Shown one piece after another: positions 7,860 through 18,301 of a stretch of DNA of 64,000 bases. The translations under genes were made by a program, and so were the position numbers. Each line of letters opens with the position of its first letter. Position 1 is the stretch's first letter. The DNA is from an uncultured Clostridia bacterium. Lineage in GTDB: Bacteria; Bacillota; Clostridia; TANB77; CAG-508. The stretch covers positions 50,480-114,479 of the forward strand of contig CAMMZC010000006.1 of assembly GCA_946529215.1 (NCBI GenBank), written 5' to 3'. The notes under the pieces were generated by a model. That model saw only the letters and a list, made by a program, of their open reading frames with translations. It was not told where the DNA came from and ran no database searches.

Positions 7860-8861
7860 ATGCAAAAATTAGGAAAACAAACAATAAAATTTGATAATCC
7901 ACCAACAATTGTGGATTGTGCAACTATTGTAGGTCCAAAAGAATCTAATGGTCCTTTAGCAAAATATTTTGACAAATGTTTAGAAGATGAAATGTGGGGT
8001 GAAAAAACTTGGGAAAAGGCTGAAAGCAAAATTGTAAAAGAAACTGCAAATATGGTAATTTCAAAATCAGGTATCCCTGCCAATAAAATAGAGTATTGCT
8101 TTGCAGGTGATTTGCTTAATCAATGTATATCTTCAAGTTTTGGATTAAGAGATTTGAATATTCCATTTTTTGGGATATTTGGTGCTTGTTCAACTTTTGT
8201 TGAAGGTTTATCTTTAGCTTCTATTTTAGTTGAAAATGGAATAAACTATGTTTTAATTTCTGCTTCAAGCCATTTTTGTAGTTCTGAAAAACAATTCAGA
8301 TTTCCTCTTGAACTTGGAAATCAAAGACCTCCTACTTCGCAATGGACTGTTACAGGTTCTGGAAGCTCAATTATTGCAAAAAATGGACAAGGTCCTTTTA
8401 TTACAAGTATAACTTCAGGAAAAATAGTGGATATGGGAATTAAAGATGCAAATAATATGGGAGCTGCAATGGCACCTGCGGCACACTCAACATTAATAAC
8501 ACATTTTAAAGACACAGGAAGAAGTCCAAATTATTATGATGCAATTCTTACAGGAGATTTAGGACATATTGGAAAAGACATTTTAATAGATTTGTGCAAA
8601 AATTCAGGATATAATATTAATTCTGTGTACAACGATTGTGGCGTTTTGATTTTTGATAAAGAAAAGCAGGATACTCACTCGGGTGGCAGTGGTTGTGGTT
8701 GTTGCGCAAGTGTATTTTCAGGATATTTATTTAAACAATTAAAAGAAAAAAAATTAAAACGAATTTTGTTAATTGCAACAGGAGCTCTTATGAATTCTAT
8801 GAGTTCACAACAAGGTGAGTCAATTCCTGGAATTGCTCACGCAATTAGTATTGAAATTTAA
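7860..8861 (+). CDS. spoVAD: Stage V sporulation protein AD
   Basis: Soluble, membrane-associated SpoVA component with a thiolase-like fold that binds dipicolinic acid. The 333-residue product contains FGACSTFVEGL, a segment equivalent to the thiolase nucleophile region, and a late Gly/Cys-rich stretch (GGSGCGCCAS). The chosen ATG at 7860 follows GAAAGGATACGTAAA, nearly the same ribosome binding site context as spoVAC and spoVAE. An upstream in-frame extension to 7809 lacks a site. It lies 125 bp after spoVAC. Confidence 0.96.
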   Translation: MQKLGKQTIKFDNPPTIVDCATIVGPKESNGPLAKYFDKCLEDEMWGEKTWEKAESKIVKETANMVISKSGIPANKIEYCFAGDLLNQCISSSFGLRDLNIPFFGIFGACSTFVEGLSLASILVENGINYVLISASSHFCSSEKQFRFPLELGNQRPPTSQWTVTGSGSSIIAKNGQGPFITSITSGKIVDMGIKDANNMGAAMAPAAHSTLITHFKDTGRSPNYYDAILTGDLGHIGKDILIDLCKNSGYNINSVYNDCGVLIFDKEKQDTHSGGSGCGCCASVFSGYLFKQLKEKKLKRILLIATGALMNSMSSQQGESIPGIAHAISIEI

Positions 8862-8998
8862 TAAAAAACTTAATTTTGCTATATTAAAATTTAATCCAAA
8901 AGTTATTATGTACTTCTGTTTTTAATTAAGTTTTGCTTTTTAATACACATTTTAGATTAAATTTTATAATTATAATAATACAGAAAGGATTTTATAAA

Positions 8999-9385
8999 AT
9001 GGATTTTATAAATAGTATTGATTGGATGCAATTACTTAGATGTTTTGTAATTGGTGGTTCACTTTGTGTAATCGGACAAATTTTAATAGATAAAACTAAA
9101 CTTACACCTGCTAGAATTTTAGTTGCTTATGTTACAATAGGTGTTATTTTAGGAGGACTCGGAATATATAAATATCTTGTAGACTTTGCTGGATCTGGAG
9201 CTACTGTCCCTCTTACTGGATTTGGTTACAACTTGGCCAAAGGAACGATTGAAGCTGTAAAAGAAAATGGCTTAATCGGTGCTTTTACAGGTGGACTTAA
9301 AGCAAGTGCAGGAGGAATTGCTGCGGCAGTATTTTTTGGATATATTGCTTCTCTAATTTCTAAACCTAAAATAAAAAAACAATAA
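8999..9385 (+). CDS. spoVAE: Stage V sporulation protein AE
   Basis: Small membrane component of the SpoVA dipicolinic acid channel, 128 residues, corresponding to the SpoVAEb type. It is visibly related to SpoVAC: both contain GGSLCVIGQ or GGLICSIGQ and a later GSGATVPLTGFG-like loop. Four hydrophobic segments are visible, with a basic C-terminus (KPKIKKQ). The ATG at 8999 follows GAAAGGATTTTATAAA; the earlier in-frame codon at 8933 has no site. Last gene of the operon. Confidence 0.94.
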   Translation: MDFINSIDWMQLLRCFVIGGSLCVIGQILIDKTKLTPARILVAYVTIGVILGGLGIYKYLVDFAGSGATVPLTGFGYNLAKGTIEAVKENGLIGAFTGGLKASAGGIAAAVFFGYIASLISKPKIKKQ

Positions 9386-9388
9386 TGA

Positions 9389-9415
9389 GGTAGAAAACTT
9401 TTATGGTTTTCCACC
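9389..9415 (+). terminator. Weak hairpin after spoVAE
   Basis: A 10-bp imperfect stem (9389-9398 and 9406-9415) begins 4 bp after the spoVAE stop codon. The trailing U-run is poor, so this is a possible terminator or mRNA end only. Confidence 0.35.
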
Positions 9416-9467
9416 CCAACTATTGACATTTAGCCACTATTAAATTCAGTATCTAGTTAATATAATT

Positions 9468-12400
9468 TTATCTTTCTACAGAATTTCTACGTCTTTTTAT
9501 TATAATTGCTACAATTACTAATGCAGATGCACTTATAATTATAATGTTTCTAACATTCTTCTCCCCTGTAGCTAAAGATATAATCATATCTGCTTTGTCA
9601 GAATTATCTTCCTTATTTGTTTCTTCGAAACCTGCTTCATTTTTTATGTTAGTTAATTCTACTGTATTTTGTTTTGTTCCAAAGTTTTCTCCATTGTTTT
9701 TCCATGTTAGTACTACTGTAAATTCTTTTGTTTCACCAGGATTTAAGTTGTCTATTTTTATTGTTGCAGTTTTACCTGAAATTTTCCAATTCTTATTGTC
9801 TCCTTTTTTCATTTCAAATCCACTTGGAATACTTTCTTTAAGAGTAGCACTTCCTGCCAATTCTCCATCATTTGTAACTTTAATTCTGTATTTTACTTGT
9901 AAATCAGTATTTGTTATGTCTTTTTTCTTTATTTCTCTTTTTGCTATATCACTATTTACTTTTTTCTCCGAACCATTAATTATAATACTTGCAATTTCTT
10001 TTTCTGCTTTAAGGTTAAATGTTTTCTTGCGATAATAATATTTTACTTCAATTTTTCCATCTTTCATTTTTCCTTCTGTATTATCTGTAGATTTTACAAA
10101 ATTGTAGTATTTAATATCTTTTTTCTCTGTTTTATATGGATCCTCAACATAACCAGCTATATTTTCTGTTTTTTCAATTTCATTTTCTGTCTTTTCTTCT
10201 ACATATTTTACTTCAACAGTTGCTTTTTTCTTATAATAATAAATAACTACTATTTCATCTTTTGTCATTTTTCCGTCTTTATTTTTTGGTAATTCTTCTT
10301 TTATTAAATCATAGTCAGGAATATCTTTTGGCTCTGTTGTATATTCATCACCTTCAACTCCTGGAATTTCTATTGGTTTTTCAATTTCTTTTCCTGTTGA
10401 TTTATCCACATATTTTGTTGTAACTTTTGTTTTCTTTACATAGTAATAGTCTGCTTTTATTTCTTTTTCTTCCATTTCACCTTTGATGTTTGATTTATTT
10501 TTTACTTCTTCACCATTTTTTTCTACTTTAACAAGTTCATATCCATCTATTACTTTACTTGATGTTTCAAATTTATCTCCAACATGTCCAGTATATTTCT
10601 TTTCATCTACAAGTTTTTCACCTGTAATTATGTCATAGTGATTTTCTATTACTCCTGCTGATTTTTGAAGATAATAGTATTTTACTTCTATTTCTTCTTT
10701 AGTCATTTTTCCTTCAGCATTTGTTGGTAATTCTTCTTCAATTAAATCATATTCTTTGAAACTCTTAGCTGTTGTTGAATAATCTTCTCCTGCATATCCT
10801 GGTTTCTCTTCTTTTGATGGAGTTCCATCATCATTTTTTATTTCTTTTCCTGTTGATTTATCTATATATTTTGTTGTTACTTTTGTAGGATATCTATAAT
10901 AATATGTTACTGTTATTGTATCTTTAGTATATGTTCCTTGTGCATTTGTTGGTAATTTTGTATTTACAAGTTCATATCCTTCAAATGTTTTTGATGGAAT
11001 ATTATAGCTATCTCCTTCATTTCCTTTATGTTCTTCATTATATAGAGTTTCTCCAGTTATGTCGTCAATATGTTTTTCTATTAATTTTGCTGATGAAAAA
11101 CTATAATAGTAGTTAAGTACAATTTCTTCAGGTGTTAATGTTACAGTTTCAGGATCAGGTTTTTCAACTAATACATAATTTTCAAAATTCTTAGATGCTG
11201 CTGTATAACTATCTCCTACTAATCCATTATGTGTTACAGTTGAGTCATCTCCATTTGCTTCTGGTATTTCTTCACCTGTCTTTTTATCAATATGATTTAC
11301 TGTTACTTTTGTATTTTTCTTATAATAATAAATAACTTCTATTGGTGTTTCAACACTAGCTACTGTATATGTTCCTGTTGTATTATCTGTATTTTCTACA
11401 AAAGTATATCCTTCTATTGTTTTCTTTTCTGTAGTATATGGCTCATCTACTTTGTCTGATTTACTTTCTCTTAAACTTTGTCCATTTGCTCCTGGAATTT
11501 CTTCTCCTGTGTTTTTGTCAACATATTTTACGATTACTTTTCCTTTTTTCTTTGTATAGTATAAGTTAATAACATTTTCATTTACATTTGTTCCTATACT
11601 TAATTCTGTAGCTGCCTCATTTCCATTTACATTTGATGAAGCAAATTCATATTTATCAAATGTTTCTTTTTCATCTGCAACTTGTATTTTTGTTCCATAA
11701 GTTGTTTCATCACCATCTTTTGTAGTTTTAATTTTTTCGTTTGTATCTTTATCATAATAGTTTACTGTATATGGATATTTTTTTAGTTTATAGTAATATG
11801 TTACTACTATTTCGTCTTCTGTCATATTTCCACTACTATTTGTTGGAGTTGCAACTAATTCATATTGATCTGCTGTCTCTACAGGTGCTGTTTCATATCT
11901 ATCTCCTACTTTTCCATTTTTTGTTTCATCTTGTGCTTCTCCTCCTGTTTTTAAAGGTACATGTGTTTCTGTTCCTTCAATATAATGTCTTACAGTAACT
12001 TTTGTTTCTTTTAAAACTAATCCTGCATTTTGATTTTTTACATTTGCTGGTTCTGATGTGTTTAATCCTGTTATTACATCTGTCTCACCATTTGTATTTA
12101 TTTTACTATTTAAAGTTTCATCTTCACCAACATTTTTATTTGTTGTATTATATTTTGAAGGTACAGTTATTTTAACTTTATATTTTCCTTTTGCTATTTT
12201 GTCAAATTTATAATATCCATCTGCATTTGTAGTTATTGGCTCTATATCTTGTCCATTTATATCTTTTGCATTTGTTCCATCTTCTTTTACTAATGTTACT
12301 GTTATATCTTTTAATTTTGTTTCATCTGAAGAAATTAAACCATCTTTATTTGTATCTTCCCATATAGTTCCTTCTATTGTTCTGCTTATTACTTCTATTC

Positions 12401-15400
12401 CTACTATTGGAGAAATCATAGGATCTGTTTCTATATTTGTTTGAGCTTCTGCTTGGTTTTGATATATATCTCCTGTTTTATTTCCATTTGTTTTAATTAC
12501 TATATCTATTTCCAATTTAGCATTTCTTGATAATGTTCCTTTTACAGCAAATCCTACTATACTTTCATTTATTGTTTGACCAGATGTGATTTCTGTCCAA
12601 CTTGTACCTGTAGCAAAATTTGTATCTTTGCATGATCCTTCATCTTTTACAGTATCATCTGTTGTCTTATATAGTTTAAGATTTGTTATTGGTAAAGTTG
12701 CTCCTGTATTTGAGTCGATTTGTTTTAGAGTTATTTTTGAAACCTCATAAGTTCCAGTATAATTTGTTCCTCTACCATCTTCATTATATGGTAATACATC
12801 AAGTAATTGAAAATCTGTTACATCATTATCTGTAATGTTAACTGCTGTAACTTTGAATTTTCCTGTTCCATTTACATCTATTAAAGGTGTACTTGTTGTT
12901 TTATATAAATTATATGTTGCAAGGTTTACTATTTGTATTGTATTTGTTGAAGTCCTTGCTGTTAATGGGCTAGTTCCTATATCTGATGTTTGTCCTGATG
13001 GAACAACTTCTTCTATTTGTGTAGTTGTTAAATATTGAACTCCATTTTTTGTTGTTTCATCTATTTTAGCTTTATATATTATAGGTTCTATCTCGTTATT
13101 TACAGAGCAATTATCTTTATACCATACTAATGTTGTTGTTCCATCTGAATTTGACGTAATTGTAGGTTCACCTGAATTACTGCTTCCTTCTATATATGTT
13201 AATCCTTTTGGTAATGTATCTGTTATTTTTACTTTTATGCCTGATATTGAGCCTGCTTCAAGTTTGTCATTTGTTAAAGAAGGTGTTATTTTAAATTCTG
13301 CTTCAAGTTCACTTTTTCCTAAATCATAATTTACTTTTGGTTCTTCATTTACCTTATCATTTATTTCTCTGTTAACTTTTAAGTCTGCTCCTACTATTAA
13401 AAGTGAGCTTCCTGAACGGAATCCACCGCCATGTGTTCCATCTACAATTTGACCATTTTCATCATATTCTGTTTTTGTATACATTTTAAATGCTGTTGAT
13501 GAATTATTATTGTAAATATATCTATCTACACTTGGATAGTTTAAATTACTGTATTGTAATGTGTTGTTATTATATGTAAATGTTTTTCCTTCCCATGTAA
13601 AATCTTGGTCTGTTGCCCAAGCTCTAAAATCATTTGTTGTTGCATAAACTTTTCCTATTTCAGCTGTATCTTTTACTTTCATTTTAATATCATATGCAAC
13701 TTGAACTCCTGAATATAATTTTGCATTTGTATTTTCATATAATATACCTACACATGTATATCCTTGCTCTTTTAATTCTGCATAAGTTGTAAAGTATACT
13801 AATTCTTCTTCTCTTGTATTTTGCATTTCAGTATCATCTGTCCAACCATTTTTATTAGGCTTTGCAGCATATAGTACTTTAACATTTCCTTGTTCTGCTA
13901 TTGAGCTTCTTCCAACCTTATATCTTGCAGAATTTGTATTTGAATCATCTAATGGTTCAATTCCCTTATCATCAAATTTTTGTAAAACATTATATCTTTT
14001 AAATACAGTATCTCCATTTGTATATGTTATTAATGATTCCATATAGAATTCTGAATTCTTGCTTATATATGCATCTCCATTTTGATTTGTTGAAGATAAT
14101 GCTGCATTTGCAGTAGCAAGTGGCTCTGTTGTATTCTTATTGTTAAACCATTGTGCTTTTGACAAAGCTCCAGGAGGATATAATGTAATGTTTTTATTAG
14201 ACTCATTATCACTTGATTGTTGATCTTCAGTTTGAATTTCATCACTTAATGATGTAAATCTAAGATTAGATACTGTTGCTCTTAAATATAAATCTTCTGT
14301 TGAAGTTACTGTTTCTGGTATTTGAGCAATTACTTGAATAAATCCAGAACTGAAACTTCCTATATTTTTTCCATATTCAATTAAATTAGGATTATTTCTT
14401 GCTCCATTGTTTATTGGAAATACTAAATTTGGATCAAATTCGTATCCATTTACAGTTACATGGTATAGTGTTTTGTTGCTACTATCTTGTACTAAAGTCC
14501 AATTTCCACCATTATAGCAACATTCATATACTTTTCTAATATCTGGTAAATCTTCTTGCATTGAATTATATGGTGCAGCCACCGTTGCTCTAGTAGAATT
14601 TGTATATCCATTCCAATCAAATCTTTTTCCGTTTTTTCCATAATTAGAAGTGATATTTTCATTATAATCCCATAAAACAGGAGTATAATTTGCTTGACTT
14701 GTAACATCTGTTGTTCCTAACTTTTCTGCAAGTGATATATCAAAAGTAATATTTCCTTTTGGTATTTCAATACCTTTTAAAGCTTTATCTTCTGTTGTAT
14801 TGTATAATTGTAAAGTTATTCCATATCCTTGCATACGTCCGTATATTGAAGTGGTAGTTTTTGAACTAACTTCATTTCCTGAGCTAGGTTCAAAATATCC
14901 TTTATAATTTAAGCTATCATCTGACATCTTTTTTATTTGAACATTTAATTTTGGTGCAGCACTTACCTTTGTTATAGGAGCTGTTACTATACAATTTTCA
15001 CTTTCTGCATTTCCAACTAAACTTGTTGTAAATGTAGGTGTTATCTCTGTATTATTTTTTGCGCCTAATACTTGTACAACATAAGATATTGTTTGCTTTC
15101 CTGGAACCGTTACTACCCATTTTGATAATGGATATTTTGCTGTAAATATCAATCCATTTTCTGAAAGTGTAGCTTCTTCTGCCCAAGCCATTGAATTTAA
15201 GTCCCATTTTGCATATCCTGCTAGTTCTGCAGGAAGTTCTGCTTTTATTTGAAGAACACCACCTTTATAGCTTAATCCTGTTGATTCATCTTTTAGTTTA
15301 ATTGTATTTTCAACAGTATATGTAATCTGATCAAATGAACGAACTATATTATTATTTTCATCTTTATCATTTCCTGGATTATTATCACTATCAAATGGTC

Positions 15401-15677
15401 CTGTTCCAGTTTTAGTTTGAGTAACAACAGATTGGTTTACTAAACCAACTTGTCCAATTTCTTCTGCTGTATATTCTGTAGAATTTGCAAGACTGTGATC
15501 TTGTTTTCCGTTTGTTTGAGTAAAAATAATACTATTTGTATTAAATTTTACAACAACAAATGATAATAAAGCTATAATAATCATAATTAAAAATAGCGGT
15601 ATTTTAAATACTTTTTTATTACCATTTTTAGTAATTTGTCTTTGCTTATTATAAGCCGTTTTTTTGTTTTTCTTCAT
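9468..15677 (-). CDS. Giant MucBP-repeat surface adhesin
   Basis: 2,069-residue wall or surface protein. A basic N-terminus is followed by a membrane or signal segment (about 24-45). The long N-terminal half reads as DUF11-like beta-sandwich domains, with a DUF11 stretch around 770-1090. An SdrD-B/Cna-B-like domain (EDTNKDGLIS) lies at about 1095-1225. Then come about nine MucBP-like repeats of roughly 70 residues each (about 1225-1886), most ending in YYY plus a basic pair and many opening with YxDKxTGEEI-like segments; one more DUF11-like domain follows (about 1886-2025). The tail is SLATGEKN, a hydrophobic segment and KRRRNSVER, a sorting-signal layout with a non-standard motif. MucBP domains in other bacteria bind mucins, so gut adhesion is a likely role. 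The start codon is preceded by AAAGGAGAAATGACAAATT. Confidence 0.92.
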   Translation of the reverse strand: MKKNKKTAYNKQRQITKNGNKKVFKIPLFLIMIIIALLSFVVVKFNTNSIIFTQTNGKQDHSLANSTEYTAEEIGQVGLVNQSVVTQTKTGTGPFDSDNNPGNDKDENNNIVRSFDQITYTVENTIKLKDESTGLSYKGGVLQIKAELPAELAGYAKWDLNSMAWAEEATLSENGLIFTAKYPLSKWVVTVPGKQTISYVVQVLGAKNNTEITPTFTTSLVGNAESENCIVTAPITKVSAAPKLNVQIKKMSDDSLNYKGYFEPSSGNEVSSKTTTSIYGRMQGYGITLQLYNTTEDKALKGIEIPKGNITFDISLAEKLGTTDVTSQANYTPVLWDYNENITSNYGKNGKRFDWNGYTNSTRATVAAPYNSMQEDLPDIRKVYECCYNGGNWTLVQDSSNKTLYHVTVNGYEFDPNLVFPINNGARNNPNLIEYGKNIGSFSSGFIQVIAQIPETVTSTEDLYLRATVSNLRFTSLSDEIQTEDQQSSDNESNKNITLYPPGALSKAQWFNNKNTTEPLATANAALSSTNQNGDAYISKNSEFYMESLITYTNGDTVFKRYNVLQKFDDKGIEPLDDSNTNSARYKVGRSSIAEQGNVKVLYAAKPNKNGWTDDTEMQNTREEELVYFTTYAELKEQGYTCVGILYENTNAKLYSGVQVAYDIKMKVKDTAEIGKVYATTNDFRAWATDQDFTWEGKTFTYNNNTLQYSNLNYPSVDRYIYNNNSSTAFKMYTKTEYDENGQIVDGTHGGGFRSGSSLLIVGADLKVNREINDKVNEEPKVNYDLGKSELEAEFKITPSLTNDKLEAGSISGIKVKITDTLPKGLTYIEGSSNSGEPTITSNSDGTTTLVWYKDNCSVNNEIEPIIYKAKIDETTKNGVQYLTTTQIEEVVPSGQTSDIGTSPLTARTSTNTIQIVNLATYNLYKTTSTPLIDVNGTGKFKVTAVNITDNDVTDFQLLDVLPYNEDGRGTNYTGTYEVSKITLKQIDSNTGATLPITNLKLYKTTDDTVKDEGSCKDTNFATGTSWTEITSGQTINESIVGFAVKGTLSRNAKLEIDIVIKTNGNKTGDIYQNQAEAQTNIETDPMISPIVGIEVISRTIEGTIWEDTNKDGLISSDETKLKDITVTLVKEDGTNAKDINGQDIEPITTNADGYYKFDKIAKGKYKVKITVPSKYNTTNKNVGEDETLNSKINTNGETDVITGLNTSEPANVKNQNAGLVLKETKVTVRHYIEGTETHVPLKTGGEAQDETKNGKVGDRYETAPVETADQYELVATPTNSSGNMTEDEIVVTYYYKLKKYPYTVNYYDKDTNEKIKTTKDGDETTYGTKIQVADEKETFDKYEFASSNVNGNEAATELSIGTNVNENVINLYYTKKKGKVIVKYVDKNTGEEIPGANGQSLRESKSDKVDEPYTTEKKTIEGYTFVENTDNTTGTYTVASVETPIEVIYYYKKNTKVTVNHIDKKTGEEIPEANGDDSTVTHNGLVGDSYTAASKNFENYVLVEKPDPETVTLTPEEIVLNYYYSFSSAKLIEKHIDDITGETLYNEEHKGNEGDSYNIPSKTFEGYELVNTKLPTNAQGTYTKDTITVTYYYRYPTKVTTKYIDKSTGKEIKNDDGTPSKEEKPGYAGEDYSTTAKSFKEYDLIEEELPTNAEGKMTKEEIEVKYYYLQKSAGVIENHYDIITGEKLVDEKKYTGHVGDKFETSSKVIDGYELVKVEKNGEEVKNKSNIKGEMEEKEIKADYYYVKKTKVTTKYVDKSTGKEIEKPIEIPGVEGDEYTTEPKDIPDYDLIKEELPKNKDGKMTKDEIVVIYYYKKKATVEVKYVEEKTENEIEKTENIAGYVEDPYKTEKKDIKYYNFVKSTDNTEGKMKDGKIEVKYYYRKKTFNLKAEKEIASIIINGSEKKVNSDIAKREIKKKDITNTDLQVKYRIKVTNDGELAGSATLKESIPSGFEMKKGDNKNWKISGKTATIKIDNLNPGETKEFTVVLTWKNNGENFGTKQNTVELTNIKNEAGFEETNKEDNSDKADMIISLATGEKNVRNIIIISASALVIVAIIIKRRRNSVER

Positions 15678-15844
15678 AATTTGTCATTTCTCCTTTTTTT
15701 ATTTATTTTTTCTATTTTGATTTTAACATTTTCTTTTTTTTTTGTAAATACTCCATTATTTGGAAAACCTTATTTCCGTTGTCTTTTAAAGTCTTTCGAA
15801 GAATATTACATTTTTATTACATTTTTTTTACAATTTTATTACAT

Positions 15845-15887
15845 AAAAAGCCTCATTTAGTATTAATAACTTAAATAAGGCTTTTTT
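15845..15887 (-). terminator. Terminator after the rubrerythrin gene
   Basis: Inverted repeat 15845-15860 and 15870-15887 with AT-rich loop and U-runs on both strands. It ends the minus-strand rubrerythrin transcript and lies about 80 bp past that stop codon; it could also work from the plus strand. The rest of the 15678-15968 spacer is AT-rich without a visible gene. Confidence 0.8.
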
Positions 15888-15968
15888 CATATTCTAGTAT
15901 ATTTTCGTAGTTTACATTAATTAAATAAAACAATTATTTCTTCAAGCATATTAAAACTTTTTCTTATA

Positions 15969-16508
15969 TTAATAGTTTTCTGCTTTTATTTCAAAATAAC
16001 TTTGTGGATGGCTACATACAGGGCAAACTGCAGGAGCTTCTTTTCCAACTACAATATGTCCACAATTTCTGCATTTCCAAATCTTATCTCCATCTTTACT
16101 AAATACTAGTCCATCTTGAAGATTTTCTATTAATTTTTTATATCTTGCTTCATGTTCTTTTTCTATTTGTCCAACTGCTTCGAATAGATATGCAATTCTA
16201 TCAAATCCTTCTTCTCTTGCAGTTTTTGCAAATCCATCATACATATCTGTCCACTCAAAATTTTCTCCTGCTGCAGCTGCATTTAAATTTTCTAGTGTTG
16301 ATGGAATTTCTCCACCATTTAATAACTTAAACCAAATTTTAGCATGCTCTTTTTCGTTAAGAGCTGTTTCTTCAAATATTGCTGCAATTTGTTCATATCC
16401 TTCTTTTCTTGCTTTACTTGCAAAATATGTGTATTTGTTTCTTGCTTCTGACTCTCCTGAAAATGCTGCCATTAAGTTCTTCTCTGTTTGACTTCCTTTT
16501 AATTCCAT
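15969..16508 (-). CDS. Rubrerythrin
   Basis: Non-haem di-iron peroxidase that detoxifies hydrogen peroxide in anaerobes, 179 residues. The N-terminal four-helix ferritin-like domain carries the iron-ligand pattern with ESEAR near residue 20, ETALNEKEH near 54 and EKEHEARY near 120. The C-terminal rubredoxin-like domain has the paired CRNCG and CPVCS motifs for the Fe(Cys)4 centre. I chose the ATG at 16508, which has GGAGG at good spacing; an in-frame extension to 16610 has no site and is not family-like. Own terminator downstream. Confidence 0.96.
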   Translation of the reverse strand: MELKGSQTEKNLMAAFSGESEARNKYTYFASKARKEGYEQIAAIFEETALNEKEHAKIWFKLLNGGEIPSTLENLNAAAAGENFEWTDMYDGFAKTAREEGFDRIAYLFEAVGQIEKEHEARYKKLIENLQDGLVFSKDGDKIWKCRNCGHIVVGKEAPAVCPVCSHPQSYFEIKAENY

Positions 16509-16670
16509 AATTTTTTTACCTCCATATTTATTTTTCTTGATTATACCATTTTTATTCATAAAATTCAAGATAAAATTCTCACAAAAACACGTTTTGTTTT
16601 GTATAATCAATTAATATTTTGCATAAAATATTATTTCTCTTTACGTTTCTTTTATTGTCTACAATCATTT

Positions 16671-16973
16671 TTATATTTTCTTCTTCTTTAATGGAACCAC
16701 TTTTAAAGTATATCCCATTGGATATAGTAGTCTCATTAATGTTGTATACTGTGGAGTTCTAGAAAAATTTTCTATTTTAGCAATAGATGATTGAATTATC
16801 CCTGTTTTCTCGCTTAACTGATGTTGAGTTAATTTCGCATTTTTTCTTGCTTCTATAGTAGCCAATATAATTTGTTTTTCAAGTTCCATTTCTTCAATGT
16901 CTTCTGGTGTGAAATCTGCTTCAATTTCTTTTTTCACATCTTTCCATTTTTTAAATTTATCCATTCTATTCAC
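16671..16973 (-). CDS. XRE-family antitoxin (HigA-like)
   Basis: 100-residue DNA-binding protein with a helix-turn-helix of the Cro/C1 type at about residues 44-95 (QHQLSEKTGIIQSSIAKIE). The N-terminal 40 residues are acidic and helical. It overlaps the 3' end of the toxin gene by 8 bp in toxin-first order, the usual arrangement of higBA-type modules. Such antitoxins neutralise the toxin and repress the operon. The long acidic N-terminal region before the HTH is typical of this HigA subgroup. Confidence 0.85.
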   Translation of the reverse strand: MNRMDKFKKWKDVKKEIEADFTPEDIEEMELEKQIILATIEARKNAKLTQHQLSEKTGIIQSSIAKIENFSRTPQYTTLMRLLYPMGYTLKVVPLKKKKI

Positions 16974-17319
16974 TCCTCTTTTTATAATCTTCCAAATATC
17001 TCATAGCTTTTTCGATTTCTTTCTTTGGCGTTTTTTGAGTTTTTTTCATAAAAACACTTAATAACACAAATTTATTATTACACCAACTTGCAAATAATAT
17101 TCTATCTCTTAAAGGTCTTAATTCCCATATTTCTTTATCTAATTTTTTTATATATGGTTCTTTAAGTTTTAATCCTTCTTGTGCTAATAAATCTATATAC
17201 ATATCTATTTTTTTTAGTTTTTGTTTATTCTTTTTGTTTAAATTTTGCCTTAATTGTTGTATATATTCATACACTTCACTTTTTCCATGTATATCTTCAT
17301 AAAAATCTATATCGTACAT
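16966..17319 (-). CDS. RelE/HigB-superfamily toxin (Gp49-like)
   Basis: 117-residue small basic protein of the phage-derived Gp49/HigB type, expected to be a ribosome-dependent mRNA interferase. Visible family features are KKLDKEIWELRPLRDRILFASW, read here as two halves around residues 59-80, the hydrophobic LLSVFMKKTQKTP strand and C-terminal helix with KKEIEKAMRYLEDY. The gene precedes and overlaps its antitoxin. Function assigned by family and gene order; activity not shown. Confidence 0.85.
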   Translation of the reverse strand: MYDIDFYEDIHGKSEVYEYIQQLRQNLNKKNKQKLKKIDMYIDLLAQEGLKLKEPYIKKLDKEIWELRPLRDRILFASWCNNKFVLLSVFMKKTQKTPKKEIEKAMRYLEDYKKRSE

Positions 17320-17478
17320 TAGATGCTCCTTTACTTGCTGTATTTATATTATACCTTAAAAGGAATAATATGTCAATACAGTATTCAAAAATTTCAAAAA
17401 AAGACACAACTATACATAAGTATAATTATGCCCCTATAATATTATTTTTCAATCTTTAGCACTTAATTGCTATTTAAC

Positions 17479-18072
17479 CTAATTATTTTGTGTAGCATCT
17501 GTAACACTTGAAGCATTTGCAACTGCTCCATTAAAAGGTATAAATTTTTCTACTACACTTGTCTTTATGTCATCACTTCCCCTAAATAACATAAATGAAT
17601 TATTTATCTTTGTATCTACTAATTCTTCCATTTCGTCTTTATTTGATTGTTCTGCTAAAACTAATTCGCTAACTAGAATTTGTTTAGCATTAACTAACAT
17701 TTTTTTCTCACCTGTTGAAAGTCCTTTTTCTTTTTGTTTAAAACTTAAGTTTCTAACAACATCTGCAATTTCGTATATGTCTCCACTTTTTAGTTTGTCC
17801 ATATTGTCTCTGTATCTTTTGTTCCAATTTTTTTCCATTTCTGTTTCATCTTGAGATAATACTGTAAATACCTTATCTGCTGAAGTTTTATCTATAATAT
17901 TTCTTACTCCTACTTGTTCTGCCTTATCTACTGGTACCATTACCTTTACTTCTCCTGGCATTTTTAATATGTAATATGCTTGTTTTTCCCCTAAAATATC
18001 TTTTTCTTCTATAGCATCAATTACTCCTGCTCCGTGCATTGGATATACTATTTTATCTCCTATATTAAACAT
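17479..18072 (-). CDS. CarD/CdnL-family transcription regulator
   Basis: RNA-polymerase-binding regulator that stabilises open complexes, often at rRNA and stress promoters. The N-terminal RNAP-interacting Tudor-like domain is clear (FNIGDKIVYPMHGAGVI, then the VMVPVDKA strand), followed by an all-helical DNA-binding domain (about 75-160). I use the ATG at 18072 (197 residues), which has GGGGAG at good spacing; the in-frame upstream codon at 18096 adds an atypical leader. The C-terminal 40 residues are longer than in the minimal family and low in complexity. Confidence 0.93.
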   Translation of the reverse strand: MFNIGDKIVYPMHGAGVIDAIEEKDILGEKQAYYILKMPGEVKVMVPVDKAEQVGVRNIIDKTSADKVFTVLSQDETEMEKNWNKRYRDNMDKLKSGDIYEIADVVRNLSFKQKEKGLSTGEKKMLVNAKQILVSELVLAEQSNKDEMEELVDTKINNSFMLFRGSDDIKTSVVEKFIPFNGAVANASSVTDATQNN

Positions 18073-18301
18073 TTTTGTAATCTCCCCTTTCAGCAAATTT
18101 TAGGTTACTTTATTTATGTAACTTACATTTCTATTATACTACAAAATTTGGAAAAAGTCAAAATTTTTTTTGTGATTTTTTTGTAAATTTGGAAAATATA
18201 GGATATTTTATATATCATAATCATTGTAATATTATGCAAAAAAGAATTACATTATTTTTCTCACATTTATATTTTATATACATAAAAAACATTTCTTTTC
18301 A

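Noticed and set aside
9544..10035. Plus-strand ORF of about 160 codons opposite the giant adhesin
   Set aside because: Composition is that of the complementary strand of a Lys/Glu/Thr-rich gene; no start signals.
16509..16610. Longer rubrerythrin start
   Set aside because: The extra 34 residues are not rubrerythrin-like and lack a ribosome binding site, whereas the ATG at 16508 has GGAGG.
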